Source: CAZTZY01 sp964617765 (lineage in GTDB: Bacteria; Pseudomonadota; Gammaproteobacteria; Pseudomonadales; DT-91). From it: a stretch of DNA of 22,916 nucleotides. The notes beneath the pieces are model-generated. The model ran no database searches. It saw only the letters and a list, made by a program, of their open reading frames with translations, and was not told where the DNA came from. The position numbers were made by a program, and so were the translations under genes. Numbering within the stretch: position 1 is the first letter of the stretch; every line of letters starts with the position of its first letter. The DNA is taken from NCBI GenBank assembly GCA_964617765.1, contig CAZTZY010000049.1, forward strand, positions 1 through 22,916. The letters run 5' to 3'. Shown one piece after another: positions 6,553-14,483 of this stretch.

Positions 6553-8037
6553 TTAGCGCGATGGTGCTTTGGCCACTTGCAATCCCGCCATACGTCCAAA
6601 GAAAGTGGCATCGCCCACCGACAAGCCTGAACTATAACCTGCACCGGTACGCGGTATGCCGCAAGCGGTTCGGCCGGCTGCGTATAATCCCTTGATCGGT
6701 TTTCTTTCTGGCGTTAACACTTCACCTGTGGGGAGTGTATCGAGGCCGCCGAGGGTGAAGTAGGGAATCATTGCGCCACGACCGGGTGTACAATCGAGTG
6801 CTACATAGGGCGGTTTGATCGGCTCGAGATATTCTGCGTTTTTGTGGAATAAAGGGTCATCGCCTTTGGCGGCATGCTCGTTGTAATACTGGATAGTGTG
6901 TTTCAGCATGCCGGCAGGTACTTGCAGTTCGCCTTCAAGTTCGTCGATGGTTTCACCGGTGGCACACATATCGGCAAACAGGAACATCGGTGGTTTGAAA
7001 TCGTCAGAGGCGTGCAGGATAAAATAAATGCGGTCGCCCAGCTGTTGCATGGCATGGTAGCCAACGCGGCCGTGGTAACAATCTTCGTTGATAAAGCGTT
7101 GGCCCTGGCCATTGACCATGATGCCTTTGGTGATGTCGGCAGGTGGATAGAAAGGCAGGCTGACAAACCCTTCGCTCATGTTGATGGCGGTGCCGCCGGC
7201 GCTCATGCCCATCTGGATGCCGGTACCGGTATCGCCGGGGTTTCCGATTTTGTAGGTGGCTCGAAACAGTTGTGGTGCGTATTTCTGCAGCATGTCATCG
7301 TTCATGACAAAACCGCCAGCACAGAGGATGACGCCCTTGCGAGTCTTGACGTTGACTTCTTTCATGTCGATACGCACAACACAGCCGTGCACTTCGTTGT
7401 TGTCGTCAATGATCAGCGCCAGTACGCGAGTGTTATATTCCACACGAATGCCGCGTTTTTCGACTTGTGCAGTCAGGGCGTTCATCAGGAAAGGGCCACC
7501 GTTATCACCGACCACTTCAAGGTTGTGGCCGCGCGGGCAAGGTTTGGCGTGATCCTTGAAAGGCCACGCTTTTTCACTGCCGGTATAGAGCAGGCAATCG
7601 TCGGTGAGCGCCATGATGGCGCGTTCTTCGTGGAAGCTGTTTTTGTATTTGGCACCTTTGTCGACCAGCCAGTTGTAGTGGTCGAGGCTGTTTTCGCAAT
7701 ACACTTTGACCTTGTCTTTATCGGCTTGCGGGCCGCCGGCCATGGTGAGGTAGGTGATCATGTCTTCGGTTTTGTCATCGAAACCGCAGGCACGTTGGGG
7801 CGGTGTGCCGCCGTTGCCACCCATGTAGATTTCTGCGCTGGAGAGTTTGGTGGAACCACCACTTTCGCTGGCCACTTCAAAGATGATGACTTCTGCGCCA
7901 TGATCATGTGCTTCAAGTGCTGCGCATGAACCAGCGCCACCAAAGCCGACGATGGCCACATCGGTTTCGATATCCCAATGGCTGACATCTTTCAGTTTAC
8001 GCGGTTCATTCGGGCCGATTTTTACATTCTCAGACAT
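6553..8037 (-). CDS. FAD-dependent dehydrogenase of the fumarate reductase/3-ketosteroid dehydrogenase-like family
   Basis: A 494-residue flavoprotein. The dinucleotide-binding motif GFGGAG (31-36) follows DVAIV near the N terminus, with the acidic residue closing the second strand in VIIFE and GGSTKLS after it. The C-terminal FAD-contacting block GLYAAGRTACGIPRTGAG...SVGDATFFGRMAG (about 450-485) is characteristic of the FAD_binding_2 family, which contains fumarate reductases, flavocytochromes c and 3-ketosteroid dehydrogenases. No signal peptide or heme-binding CxxCH is seen, so it is probably a cytoplasmic oxidoreductase rather than a periplasmic flavocytochrome. TGGAGA upstream of ATG 8037 is a good ribosome-binding site. 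Substrate is unknown; a delta-1 or delta-4 steroid dehydrogenase role is suggested only by family and by the nearby P450. It is preceded by its own promoter and palindrome, so it need not be transcribed with yciK. Confidence 0.85.
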   Translation of the reverse strand: MSENVKIGPNEPRKLKDVSHWDIETDVAIVGFGGAGSCAALEAHDHGAEVIIFEVASESGGSTKLSSAEIYMGGNGGTPPQRACGFDDKTEDMITYLTMAGGPQADKDKVKVYCENSLDHYNWLVDKGAKYKNSFHEERAIMALTDDCLLYTGSEKAWPFKDHAKPCPRGHNLEVVGDNGGPFLMNALTAQVEKRGIRVEYNTRVLALIIDDNNEVHGCVVRIDMKEVNVKTRKGVILCAGGFVMNDDMLQKYAPQLFRATYKIGNPGDTGTGIQMGMSAGGTAINMSEGFVSLPFYPPADITKGIMVNGQGQRFINEDCYHGRVGYHAMQQLGDRIYFILHASDDFKPPMFLFADMCATGETIDELEGELQVPAGMLKHTIQYYNEHAAKGDDPLFHKNAEYLEPIKPPYVALDCTPGRGAMIPYFTLGGLDTLPTGEVLTPERKPIKGLYAAGRTACGIPRTGAGYSSGLSVGDATFFGRMAGLQVAKAPSR

Positions 8038-8070
8038 GGCATTCTCCAGCGGATATTGTGTATTTAGTAA

Positions 8071-8098
8071 ATTCTACTTGACTATATAGTAATGTCAA
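8071..8098 (-). promoter_or_regulatory. Sigma-70 promoter of the FAD dehydrogenase gene with an operator-like palindrome in the spacer
   Basis: On the minus strand a consensus -35 TTGACA (8098-8093) and -10 TAGAAT (8076-8071, five of six) are separated by 16 bases. Transcription would start near 8064, about 26 bases before the ATG. The spacer holds the perfect 10-bp palindrome ACTATATAGT (8081-8090), enclosed in a wider TTGAC...GTCAA dyad (8078-8098). A repressor bound here would occlude RNA polymerase; TetR-family regulators commonly use sites of this size and position, but no regulator gene is present in the window. Confidence 0.7.
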
Positions 8099-8104
8099 CT
8101 TGTC

Positions 8105-8863
8105 TTATTGTTCGGTTTTTGCTGGCCGGGCATCAAGTGCCTGGCCGCTGATATGCCGGCTTTCGGGCCCCATTAAATAAAGATAAACCGGCATGATGTC
8201 GTTCGGCTCGGGGTTTTTATGTGTTGCTTCGGCGGGATAGGCCATGCGCCGCATTTGCGTATTGGTAGCGCCTGGATTCAGGCTGTTGACGCGAATGTTG
8301 CTGGTGTTTTCCACTTCATCGGCCAGCACTTGCATCAAGCCTTCGGTGGCAAATTTGGAAGCGGCATAAGCCCCCCAATTGGCACGCGCTTTTCTGCCTA
8401 CCGAGGAGGAGGTGAAAATAACCGATGCGTCGGCAGAGGCTTCAAGCAGTGGTAATAGCGCTTTGGTCAGCATAAAGGCAGCATTCACATTCACCTGCAT
8501 GACATTTTGCCAGTCGTTGGTGATGGTGCTGCTGATGGGGCTGAGCCGACCCAGTGTGCTGGCGTTGTGCAGCAGGCCATCGAGTTTGCCGAAGGTTTCT
8601 TCGATGCTGTTTTTTAATGCCAGGAAATCATCGTAGGTGGCTGTTTTGAAATCCAGAGCAAAGATCACCGGTTCTGCACCGCCTGCTGCGACAATTTCGT
8701 CATAAACTTCTTCCAGTTTTTTTACATCACGACCATGCAATATAACGGTTGCACCATGGGAGGCAAAGGTTTTTGCGGCAGCCCGGCCAATGCCGTCACT
8801 GCTGCCGGTTACCATTATGATGCGGTCTTTAAGGAGATTTTCCGGGGCGTTGTAATTAAGCAT
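8105..8863 (-). CDS. yciK: YciK-family short-chain dehydrogenase/reductase
   Basis: A 252-residue SDR, the same length as E. coli YciK and similar throughout by recall. It shows the cofactor motif TGSSDGIG (19-26), the N-A-S equivalent HNAST (99-103), catalytic Ser in TSSSVG (151-156), and YAASK with Tyr166 and Lys170. The blocks MQVNVNAAFMLTKALLPLL and RANWGAYAASKFATEGLMQV are shared with YciK. The physiological substrate of YciK is not established. The start lies 5 bases after the mupP stop with no clear Shine-Dalgarno, which suggests translation coupled to mupP. It is the last gene of the mtaD-ubiG-mupP-yciK operon. Confidence 0.9.
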   Translation of the reverse strand: MLNYNAPENLLKDRIIMVTGSSDGIGRAAAKTFASHGATVILHGRDVKKLEEVYDEIVAAGGAEPVIFALDFKTATYDDFLALKNSIEETFGKLDGLLHNASTLGRLSPISSTITNDWQNVMQVNVNAAFMLTKALLPLLEASADASVIFTSSSVGRKARANWGAYAASKFATEGLMQVLADEVENTSNIRVNSLNPGATNTQMRRMAYPAEATHKNPEPNDIMPVYLYLMGPESRHISGQALDARPAKTEQ

Positions 8864-8868
8864 GGGAA

Positions 8869-9555
8869 TCAGGTCAGGTTGAAATGTTGTTGGGCAAATT
8901 GATGGAGTTCGGCGACAGAGTTAACAATAAAATCCGCTTGCCAGTCGTTGATGTTTTCTATGGGTTTTATATAACCATAAGCACAGGCAATGGTGGCCAT
9001 GCCGGCATTACGCCCGGATTCAATATCACGCAGGTGGTCGCCGGCATAAATACATTGTGCCGGTGTTAGGCCTAGCCTGCTTGCGGCAAGCAGTAAAGGT
9101 TCTGGATGCGGCTTGGTATGGGTAACATGATCAGGGCATATAGCTACGCCCCTGGAAGGCTTGATATTCAGGCGTTGCAGCAAGGGATCAGTAAAGCGCG
9201 AAGGCTTGTTGGTGACAATACCCCAGGCGATATTGTTGCGCTCCAGTGTTGCCAGTAAATCCACGAATCCGGCAAACAGTTTGGCTTGCTTGCCCAGTTC
9301 ATCTTCGTATTGGTTGAGCAATTGCTGGCGTTTTTCCTCGAACAGCGCATCCCCTTCCTTGAGTGAGTAGGCGAGGGCAATGAGTGCACGTGCACCATCA
9401 GATACGGTGTTGCGAATAGCGTCTTCAGGCAGTGCAGGCATGCCATCAGCTGCACGCATGCTATTAACAACAGCGACGAAATCTGCCGAGGTATCAACCA
9501 GCGTACCGTCGAGATCAAATAATAGTGCGCCTCTGTAATCCATAAGAGCTGACAT
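8869..9555 (-). CDS. mupP: HAD-family phosphatase MupP (N-acetylmuramic acid 6-phosphate phosphatase)
   Basis: A 228-residue HAD hydrolase with the nucleophile motif DLDGT (Asp14, Asp16), motif II in VTNKPSRF (114-121), Lys148 in TKPHPEPLLLA and the metal-binding GDHLRDIESG (172-181). These sequences and the position directly after ubiG match Pseudomonas MupP, which dephosphorylates MurNAc-6-P in the AmgK/MurU cell-wall recycling route. The alternative name is phosphoglycolate phosphatase (gph), a close relative that is often used for such genes; the operon position favours MupP. The ATG overlaps the ubiG stop by one base (TAATG), so translation is probably coupled. An in-frame ATG four codons later (9543) is a less likely start. 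Confidence 0.85.
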   Translation of the reverse strand: MSALMDYRGALLFDLDGTLVDTSADFVAVVNSMRAADGMPALPEDAIRNTVSDGARALIALAYSLKEGDALFEEKRQQLLNQYEDELGKQAKLFAGFVDLLATLERNNIAWGIVTNKPSRFTDPLLQRLNIKPSRGVAICPDHVTHTKPHPEPLLLAASRLGLTPAQCIYAGDHLRDIESGRNAGMATIACAYGYIKPIENINDWQADFIVNSVAELHQFAQQHFNLT

Positions 9556-10280
9556 TATTTGCCAGGTTTCTGTACATGTATCATGTAATTCACGTCGGTA
9601 TTATCGCTCAAACGATAATTTTTAGTGATGGGGTTGTATTCCAGCCCGCAAATATCATTGAGGACCAGATTGGCATTGCGCATCCAGTGCGATAGCTCTG
9701 ATGGGCGAATCAGTTTTTCATAGCTGTGTGTGCCTTTGGGTACGAGGTTTAATACATATTCTGCACCCAGGATTGCCATTAAATAGGATTTGGCATTGCG
9801 ATTGATGGTAGAGAAAAATAAATCGCCACCGGGTTTGCATAATTGCGCACAGGATTTGATCACGGATTCCGGATCAGGAACATGTTCAAGCATTTCCATG
9901 CAGGTTACAACATCAAATCCGTTAGGGTATCGTGATGCATAACCTTCGGCAGTGCTTTGCTGGTATTCAATATCCAGGCCAGATTCCAGTAAGTGCAGTT
10001 TGGCGATGTTCAAGGGTTCCATGCCCATATCAATGCCAGTCACTTCAGCGCCGCGCTGTGACATGGCTTCTGACAGGATGCCTGCACCGCAACCTACATC
10101 GAGCAGGGTTTTACCGGCGATTTTGGCGTGCAGGTCGATATAGTTGGCACGTAGCGGGTTGATATCGTGCAGTGCTTTCATTTCGCCGGTGCGATCCCAC
10201 CAGCGATGTGCAAGAGCTTCAAATTTGGCAATTTCGCCGTGATCAACATTGTGGTGTTCGTTGTGGTGTTGGGAATTCAT
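9555..10280 (-). CDS. ubiG: Ubiquinone biosynthesis O-methyltransferase UbiG
   Basis: UbiG performs both O-methylations of ubiquinone synthesis using S-adenosylmethionine. The start at 10280 overlaps the mtaD stop as ATGA and gives 241 residues, essentially the E. coli length of 240. The longer frame beginning at 10349 would lie deep inside mtaD and adds non-conserved residues. The protein has the UbiG N terminus EIAKFEALAHRWWD, SAM motif I LLDVGCGAGILSE (59-71), the acidic GIDM after it, and the family block VTCMEMLEHVPDP, then FFSTINRNAKSYL and VPKGTHSYEKLIRPSEL. The N terminus is unusually rich in His (MNSQHHNEHHNVDH), which could be a coincidence. Translation is probably coupled to mtaD and to mupP. 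Confidence 0.96.
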   Translation of the reverse strand: MNSQHHNEHHNVDHGEIAKFEALAHRWWDRTGEMKALHDINPLRANYIDLHAKIAGKTLLDVGCGAGILSEAMSQRGAEVTGIDMGMEPLNIAKLHLLESGLDIEYQQSTAEGYASRYPNGFDVVTCMEMLEHVPDPESVIKSCAQLCKPGGDLFFSTINRNAKSYLMAILGAEYVLNLVPKGTHSYEKLIRPSELSHWMRNANLVLNDICGLEYNPITKNYRLSDNTDVNYMIHVQKPGK

Positions 10281-11611
10281 GATTTTGGCTCGTTGTGTTT
10301 GGCTATGGCGGTCAGTTCCATTTGCCAGTAATGGGCTTTTTTGCGGCAATCTTCAATATCCAGCGTGGTTAGTTTGCGATTGCGCATCAGGATTTTCCCG
10401 GCTACCCAGCAATGCGTTACCTTGCTGGATATATTGGTATACACCAGATGGGAAACCGGATTGTACATCGGTTGTTGTTCCAGTTCGGAAAAATCAATGG
10501 CGATAATATCAGCCGCTTTGCCTTCTTCAAGGCTGCCGGTAATTTTATCAATGCCCAAAGCCCTGGCGCCATTAATAGTGGCCATCTTCAGTGCGTCGTG
10601 GGCATTGATGGCGGTAGTATCGCCGGCAACCGCTTTACCCAGCATTGCGGCGGTGCGTATTTCGCTGAACATATCGAGATCATTATTGCTGGCAGCTCCG
10701 TCGGTGCCGAGTGCGACATTAATGCCAGCATTCAGGCATTGCTGTACCGGGCAGAAACCGGAAGCCAGTTTCAGGTTCGATTCCGGGCAGTGGATGATAT
10801 GTGCTCCAGCATTGGCTATGGTTTGTATGTCATCGTTGCTGAGGGTAGTCATATGCACTGCCTGGAAATGCTTGTTCAGCAAACCCAGGTTGGCCATGCG
10901 TGAAATCGGGCGTTCGCCTTTTTCCTGTTCAGCACTGTTCACTTCAAAGGGCGTTTCATGGAGGTGCATTTGAATGTTGGAGTGGTGTATGTGAGCTTGC
11001 GTACGGATTTTTTCCAGTGATTCATCACCAATGGTATAGGGTGCATGCGGGCCAAATGCGATGTGTATTAACGGGTGTTTTTTATAGTTTTCGACAACTG
11101 CCAGACCTTTGTTGAGATATTCATCGGCATTAGCACCCCAATTACTGGGTATGTCAAAGATCGGGAAAGCAAGTTGGGCGCGAATTCCTGATTTTTCGAC
11201 GATTTTTGCCGCTATTTCTGGAAAGAAGTACATATCACTAAAAGTGGTGGTACCTGAACGGAGCATTTCGGCTATCGCCAATTGGGTGCCATCGGCAACA
11301 AAAAATTCGTCCACAAAACTTTGTTCGGCGGGCCAGATATATTCCTGCAACCAGGTCATCAAGGGAAAATCTTCTGCCAGGCCACGGAATAAACTCATGG
11401 CGGCATGGGTGTGGGCATTGATTAATCCGGGCATCACAACATGGTGTTTGAGGTCAAAAGTTTCTTTGGCGTTGAACTGGATGCTATCGGTAGGGAATAT
11501 GGCGATGATTTTGTCGTTTTTAATGGCGATTGAGTGATTTTCCAGCACCCTGAATTGCTGATCAATGGTTATGATCCAGCCGGCATGGATTAATGTGTCA
11601 ACTGTTTGCAT
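10277..11611 (-). CDS. mtaD: TRZ/ATZ-family 5'-methylthioadenosine/S-adenosylhomocysteine deaminase
   Basis: A 444-residue amidohydrolase that by family removes the amino group from methylthioadenosine or SAH to give the inosine derivative. Metal and catalytic residues are visible: NAHTH with His67 and His69, MHLHET with His216 and Glu219, His253 in AVHMT, HCPESNLKLASG (274-285) and the Asp304 of GTDGAASN. Its position, first gene of an operon before ubiG and mupP and divergent from gyrA, is the same as the Pseudomonas aeruginosa gene characterised as a methylthioadenosine deaminase, which supports the specificity. AAGGGTG precedes the ATG. Other TRZ/ATZ enzymes such as guanine or SAH deaminases are hard to exclude by motif alone. 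Confidence 0.85.
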   Translation of the reverse strand: MQTVDTLIHAGWIITIDQQFRVLENHSIAIKNDKIIAIFPTDSIQFNAKETFDLKHHVVMPGLINAHTHAAMSLFRGLAEDFPLMTWLQEYIWPAEQSFVDEFFVADGTQLAIAEMLRSGTTTFSDMYFFPEIAAKIVEKSGIRAQLAFPIFDIPSNWGANADEYLNKGLAVVENYKKHPLIHIAFGPHAPYTIGDESLEKIRTQAHIHHSNIQMHLHETPFEVNSAEQEKGERPISRMANLGLLNKHFQAVHMTTLSNDDIQTIANAGAHIIHCPESNLKLASGFCPVQQCLNAGINVALGTDGAASNNDLDMFSEIRTAAMLGKAVAGDTTAINAHDALKMATINGARALGIDKITGSLEEGKAADIIAIDFSELEQQPMYNPVSHLVYTNISSKVTHCWVAGKILMRNRKLTTLDIEDCRKKAHYWQMELTAIAKHNEPKS

Positions 11612-11867
11612 AGTTCACCCTTTTGCGTTGAAAGCGCAGTATATAACTCCTTGGGTTGTACTCCTAGCGGGGCTTATTCGCGCTCAAAATAAAGCTAATC
11701 GCGTTTAGGCGATATTGGATAGAGTTATGGGCCTTTTTTGTGCTATGATTCGCGCTTATTTTTGCCCTGTTGATCGTATGGGGGCGATATCAGCTCGATA
11801 TCAAATAAAAGCCGAATAAAAACCGAATAAAACAGTCTCGAACAATAAAAAGGAATCGATTCCGCTT
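11612..11867. other. Divergent mtaD-gyrA regulatory region with tandem 11-base-period repeats
   Basis: The 256 bases between the two start codons contain no gene. A TATACT hexamer (minus strand, 11643-11638) could be the mtaD -10, without a good -35. In the gyrA leader, CGATATCA occurs at 11785-11792 and 11796-11803, and CCGAATAAAA at 11812-11821 and 11823-11832. Both pairs are spaced by exactly 11 bases, about one helical turn. Further on, the 12-bp palindrome GGAATCGATTCC (11852-11863) contains the only Shine-Dalgarno-like AGGA. Confidence 0.55.
11741..11749 (+). promoter_or_regulatory. Candidate extended -10 promoter for gyrA
   Basis: TGCTATGAT supplies a five-of-six -10 hexamer (TATGAT, 11744-11749) with the TGn extension. 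No good -35 is seen at 16-18 bases, which fits the extended -10 class. It would give a gyrA leader of about 110 bases. Confidence 0.5.
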
Positions 11868-14450
11868 ATGAGTGATTTAGCCAAAGAAGTACTGCTGGTC
11901 AATATCGAAGATGAGATGAAAAAGTCGTACCTCGATTATGCCATGAGCGTAATTGTCGGGCGTGCTTTACCCGATGTACGAGATGGATTAAAACCCGTGC
12001 ATCGTCGAGTTTTGTTTGCCATGGAAGTGTTGGGCAACGACTGGAATAAAGCGTATAAAAAATCGGCACGTGTTGTCGGTGACGTTATCGGTAAATACCA
12101 TCCGCATGGTGATACTGCTGTTTATGATGCGATCGTCCGTTTGGCACAACCGTTTTCCATGCGCTATATGCTGGTCGATGGTCAGGGTAACTTCGGTTCG
12201 GTTGATGGCGATAACCCGGCGGCCATGCGTTATACCGAAATCCGTATGCGCAAGATTACCCACGAAATGCTGGCCGACCTTGATAAGGAAACGGTCGATT
12301 ATGTGCCTAACTATGACGGCACCGAGCAAATTCCAGCAGTTCTGCCGACAAAAATCCCTACCTTATTGATTAATGGTTCCTCCGGTATTGCCGTTGGTAT
12401 GGCCACCAACATTCCGCCACACAATCTCGGTGAAGTATTAAACGGTTGTCTGGCACTGCTGGATAATCCGGAAATTACCATTGATGAATTGATGCAATAT
12501 ATTCCCGGCCCTGATTTCCCGACTGCCGGTTTTATCAATGGCAGGGCAGGAATAGTTGAAGCCTATCGTACCGGCCGCGGCCGTATCTATATGCGTGCCC
12601 GTGCCAATATCGAGCGTGATGACAAGGCTAATAAAGAAACCATCATCATCACTGAAATTCCTTACCAGTTGAACAAGGCGCGATTGATTGAAAAAATTGC
12701 CGAGCTGGTAAAAGAAAAACTCATCGAAGGCATTTCGGAATTACGCGATGAATCTGACAAAGACGGTATGCGTATCGTTATTGAATTGAAACGTGGCGAA
12801 CAAGGCGAAGTGGTTTTAAATAACCTGTATAGCCAAACCCAGTTGCAAAGTGTTTTTGGTATCAATGTGGTGGCTTTGGTGGATGGGCAGCCGAAAATAT
12901 TGAACCTGAAAGAATTGCTGGTGGCATTTTTGCGCCATCGCCGTGAAGTGGTTACGCGTCGTACTGTTTATTTGCTGCGCAAGGCGCGTGAAAGAGGTCA
13001 TGTGTTAGAAGGCCTGGCGGTAGCGATTGCCAATATTGATCCGATGATTGCGATGATCAAGGCTTCACAAACTACAGCTGAAGCGCGCGATAACCTGCTT
13101 TCTGTCGGTTGGGATACTGCAGGCGTTATGGCGATGCTGGCGCGTGCCGGTGAAGCAGCTTGCCGTCCGGATGATCTTGAAGACCAATACGGTTTCCGTG
13201 ACGGGCAATACTTTTTATCGCCAGTGCAAGTGCAAAATATCCTGGATATGCGTTTGCAAAAATTGACCGGGCTTGAGCATGATAAATTACTCGAAGAATA
13301 TCAAGAGAAGCTGCAGCAAATTGCCGAGTATCTGGAAATCCTCGCTAATCCCGAGCGTTTGTTAGCGGTTATTCGTGAAGAGCTGGAAGCGATCAAGGCT
13401 GAATACAATGATCCGCGCCGTACCGAGATTATGTCTTCACAACTTGATTTGACGATGGAAGATTTAATCAATCCTGAAGATCGTGTAGTCACCATTTCAC
13501 ACAGTGGTTATGCCAAGACTCAGGCGCTTGAAGATTACGAAGCGCAACGCCGTGGTGGTAAAGGTAAATCGGCTACAGCCGTGAAAGATGAAGATTTCAT
13601 CGAGCATTTGTTGATTGCTAATACTCACGATACCCTGTTGTGTTTTACTAATAAGGGCAAGGTATATTGGTTAAAGGTTTACCAGATTCCGGTAGCATCG
13701 CGTGCTGCTCGAGGTCGACCTATGATAAACCTGTTGCCTCTGGAAGAAGGTGAGCGCATGACTTCCTTCCTCGCGATTAAAGAATATGAAGCGGATAAAT
13801 TCGTGTTTATGGCGACCCAGAAGGGTGTGGTCAAGAAAACGCCATTAGAAGCCTTCTCGCGCCAGCGTAATGTCGGTTTGCGGGCAATCGAACTGGATGA
13901 TGATGATTTGTTGATTGGTACAGCAGTGACCAATGGTTCTAACGATATTATTCTGGTATCCAATTCTGGCAAGGTGACACGATTTGCTGAAACTGCAGTG
14001 CGTTCGATGGGCAGAACCTCTCGCGGTATGCGTGGTATTAAAATGTCATCGGAACATAAGCTGATATCTTTAATTATTCCACAGGAAGGCGGAAAAGTGT
14101 TGACCGTGAGTGTTCGTGGTTACGGCAAACGTACAGAAGTTGATGAATTCCCGAAAAAAGGTCGTGGTGGGCAGGGAGTTATCGGCATGCAGTGCAGCGA
14201 CCGAAACGGTTTGTTGGTGGGGGCTGTACAAGTGTTTGATGGCGATGAAATCATGCTGATCAGCGATCAAGGTACTCTGGTTCGTACCCGCACTAAAGAA
14301 ATATCCATTTTGGGCAGAAATACGCAGGGTGTACGTTTGATTAAAGTGGCTGAGGGTGAGTCATTGGTGGGTGTTGAGCGGATTGAAGAGCCAGCTGATT
14401 CGGACGAATCCGATGAGTCGGGTGAGACTGAAGTAGTAATAACAGAATAG
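11868..14450 (+). CDS. gyrA: DNA gyrase subunit A
   Basis: GyrA breaks and rejoins DNA in the A2B2 gyrase that introduces negative supercoils. The 860-residue protein has the N-terminal winged-helix region with GKYHPHGDTAVYD (75-87), the active-site Tyr122 in AMRYTEIRM, and the GyrA box QRRGGKG (560-566) opening the C-terminal beta-pinwheel. It ends in an acidic tail (EEPADSDESDESGETE). Residue 83 is Thr where E. coli has Ser, as in wild-type P. aeruginosa, and Asp87 is conserved. The start is supported by MSDLAKEVLLVNIEDEMKKSY. The SD-like AGGA is 13 or more bases from the ATG and lies in a palindrome, so initiation may be modest or structured. serC follows after 33 bases. Confidence 0.98.
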   Translation: MSDLAKEVLLVNIEDEMKKSYLDYAMSVIVGRALPDVRDGLKPVHRRVLFAMEVLGNDWNKAYKKSARVVGDVIGKYHPHGDTAVYDAIVRLAQPFSMRYMLVDGQGNFGSVDGDNPAAMRYTEIRMRKITHEMLADLDKETVDYVPNYDGTEQIPAVLPTKIPTLLINGSSGIAVGMATNIPPHNLGEVLNGCLALLDNPEITIDELMQYIPGPDFPTAGFINGRAGIVEAYRTGRGRIYMRARANIERDDKANKETIIITEIPYQLNKARLIEKIAELVKEKLIEGISELRDESDKDGMRIVIELKRGEQGEVVLNNLYSQTQLQSVFGINVVALVDGQPKILNLKELLVAFLRHRREVVTRRTVYLLRKARERGHVLEGLAVAIANIDPMIAMIKASQTTAEARDNLLSVGWDTAGVMAMLARAGEAACRPDDLEDQYGFRDGQYFLSPVQVQNILDMRLQKLTGLEHDKLLEEYQEKLQQIAEYLEILANPERLLAVIREELEAIKAEYNDPRRTEIMSSQLDLTMEDLINPEDRVVTISHSGYAKTQALEDYEAQRRGGKGKSATAVKDEDFIEHLLIANTHDTLLCFTNKGKVYWLKVYQIPVASRAARGRPMINLLPLEEGERMTSFLAIKEYEADKFVFMATQKGVVKKTPLEAFSRQRNVGLRAIELDDDDLLIGTAVTNGSNDIILVSNSGKVTRFAETAVRSMGRTSRGMRGIKMSSEHKLISLIIPQEGGKVLTVSVRGYGKRTEVDEFPKKGRGGQGVIGMQCSDRNGLLVGAVQVFDGDEIMLISDQGTLVRTRTKEISILGRNTQGVRLIKVAEGESLVGVERIEEPADSDESDESGETEVVITE

Positions 14451-14483
14451 TTTTTAATTTTTAACATAAGGCGGGTTTTAAGA

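Noticed and set aside
6874..7929. 351-codon open frame on the plus strand opposite the FAD dehydrogenase gene
   Set aside because: It lies entirely antisense to a clearly conserved gene, has no family motifs and is rich in residues expected from reading codon-biased DNA backwards. It is a shadow frame.
8869..9555. Annotation as phosphoglycolate phosphatase gph
   Set aside because: The motifs fit both, but the ubiG-phosphatase-yciK order and sequence blocks agree better with MupP; kept as an alternative in the entry.
10281..10349. ATG 10349 as the ubiG start
   Set aside because: It would overlap mtaD by 73 bases and adds a non-conserved extension; ATG 10280 gives the ATGA overlap and the normal length.
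10341..10973. Plus-strand frames of 210 and 163 codons opposite mtaD
   Set aside because: They are antisense to a gene with all catalytic residues in place and show no recognisable domain.
14390..14450. Acidic Asp/Ser/Glu-rich end of GyrA as a frameshift or low-complexity error
   Set aside because: Acidic GyrA tails are normal and modulate supercoiling activity in other gammaproteobacteria.
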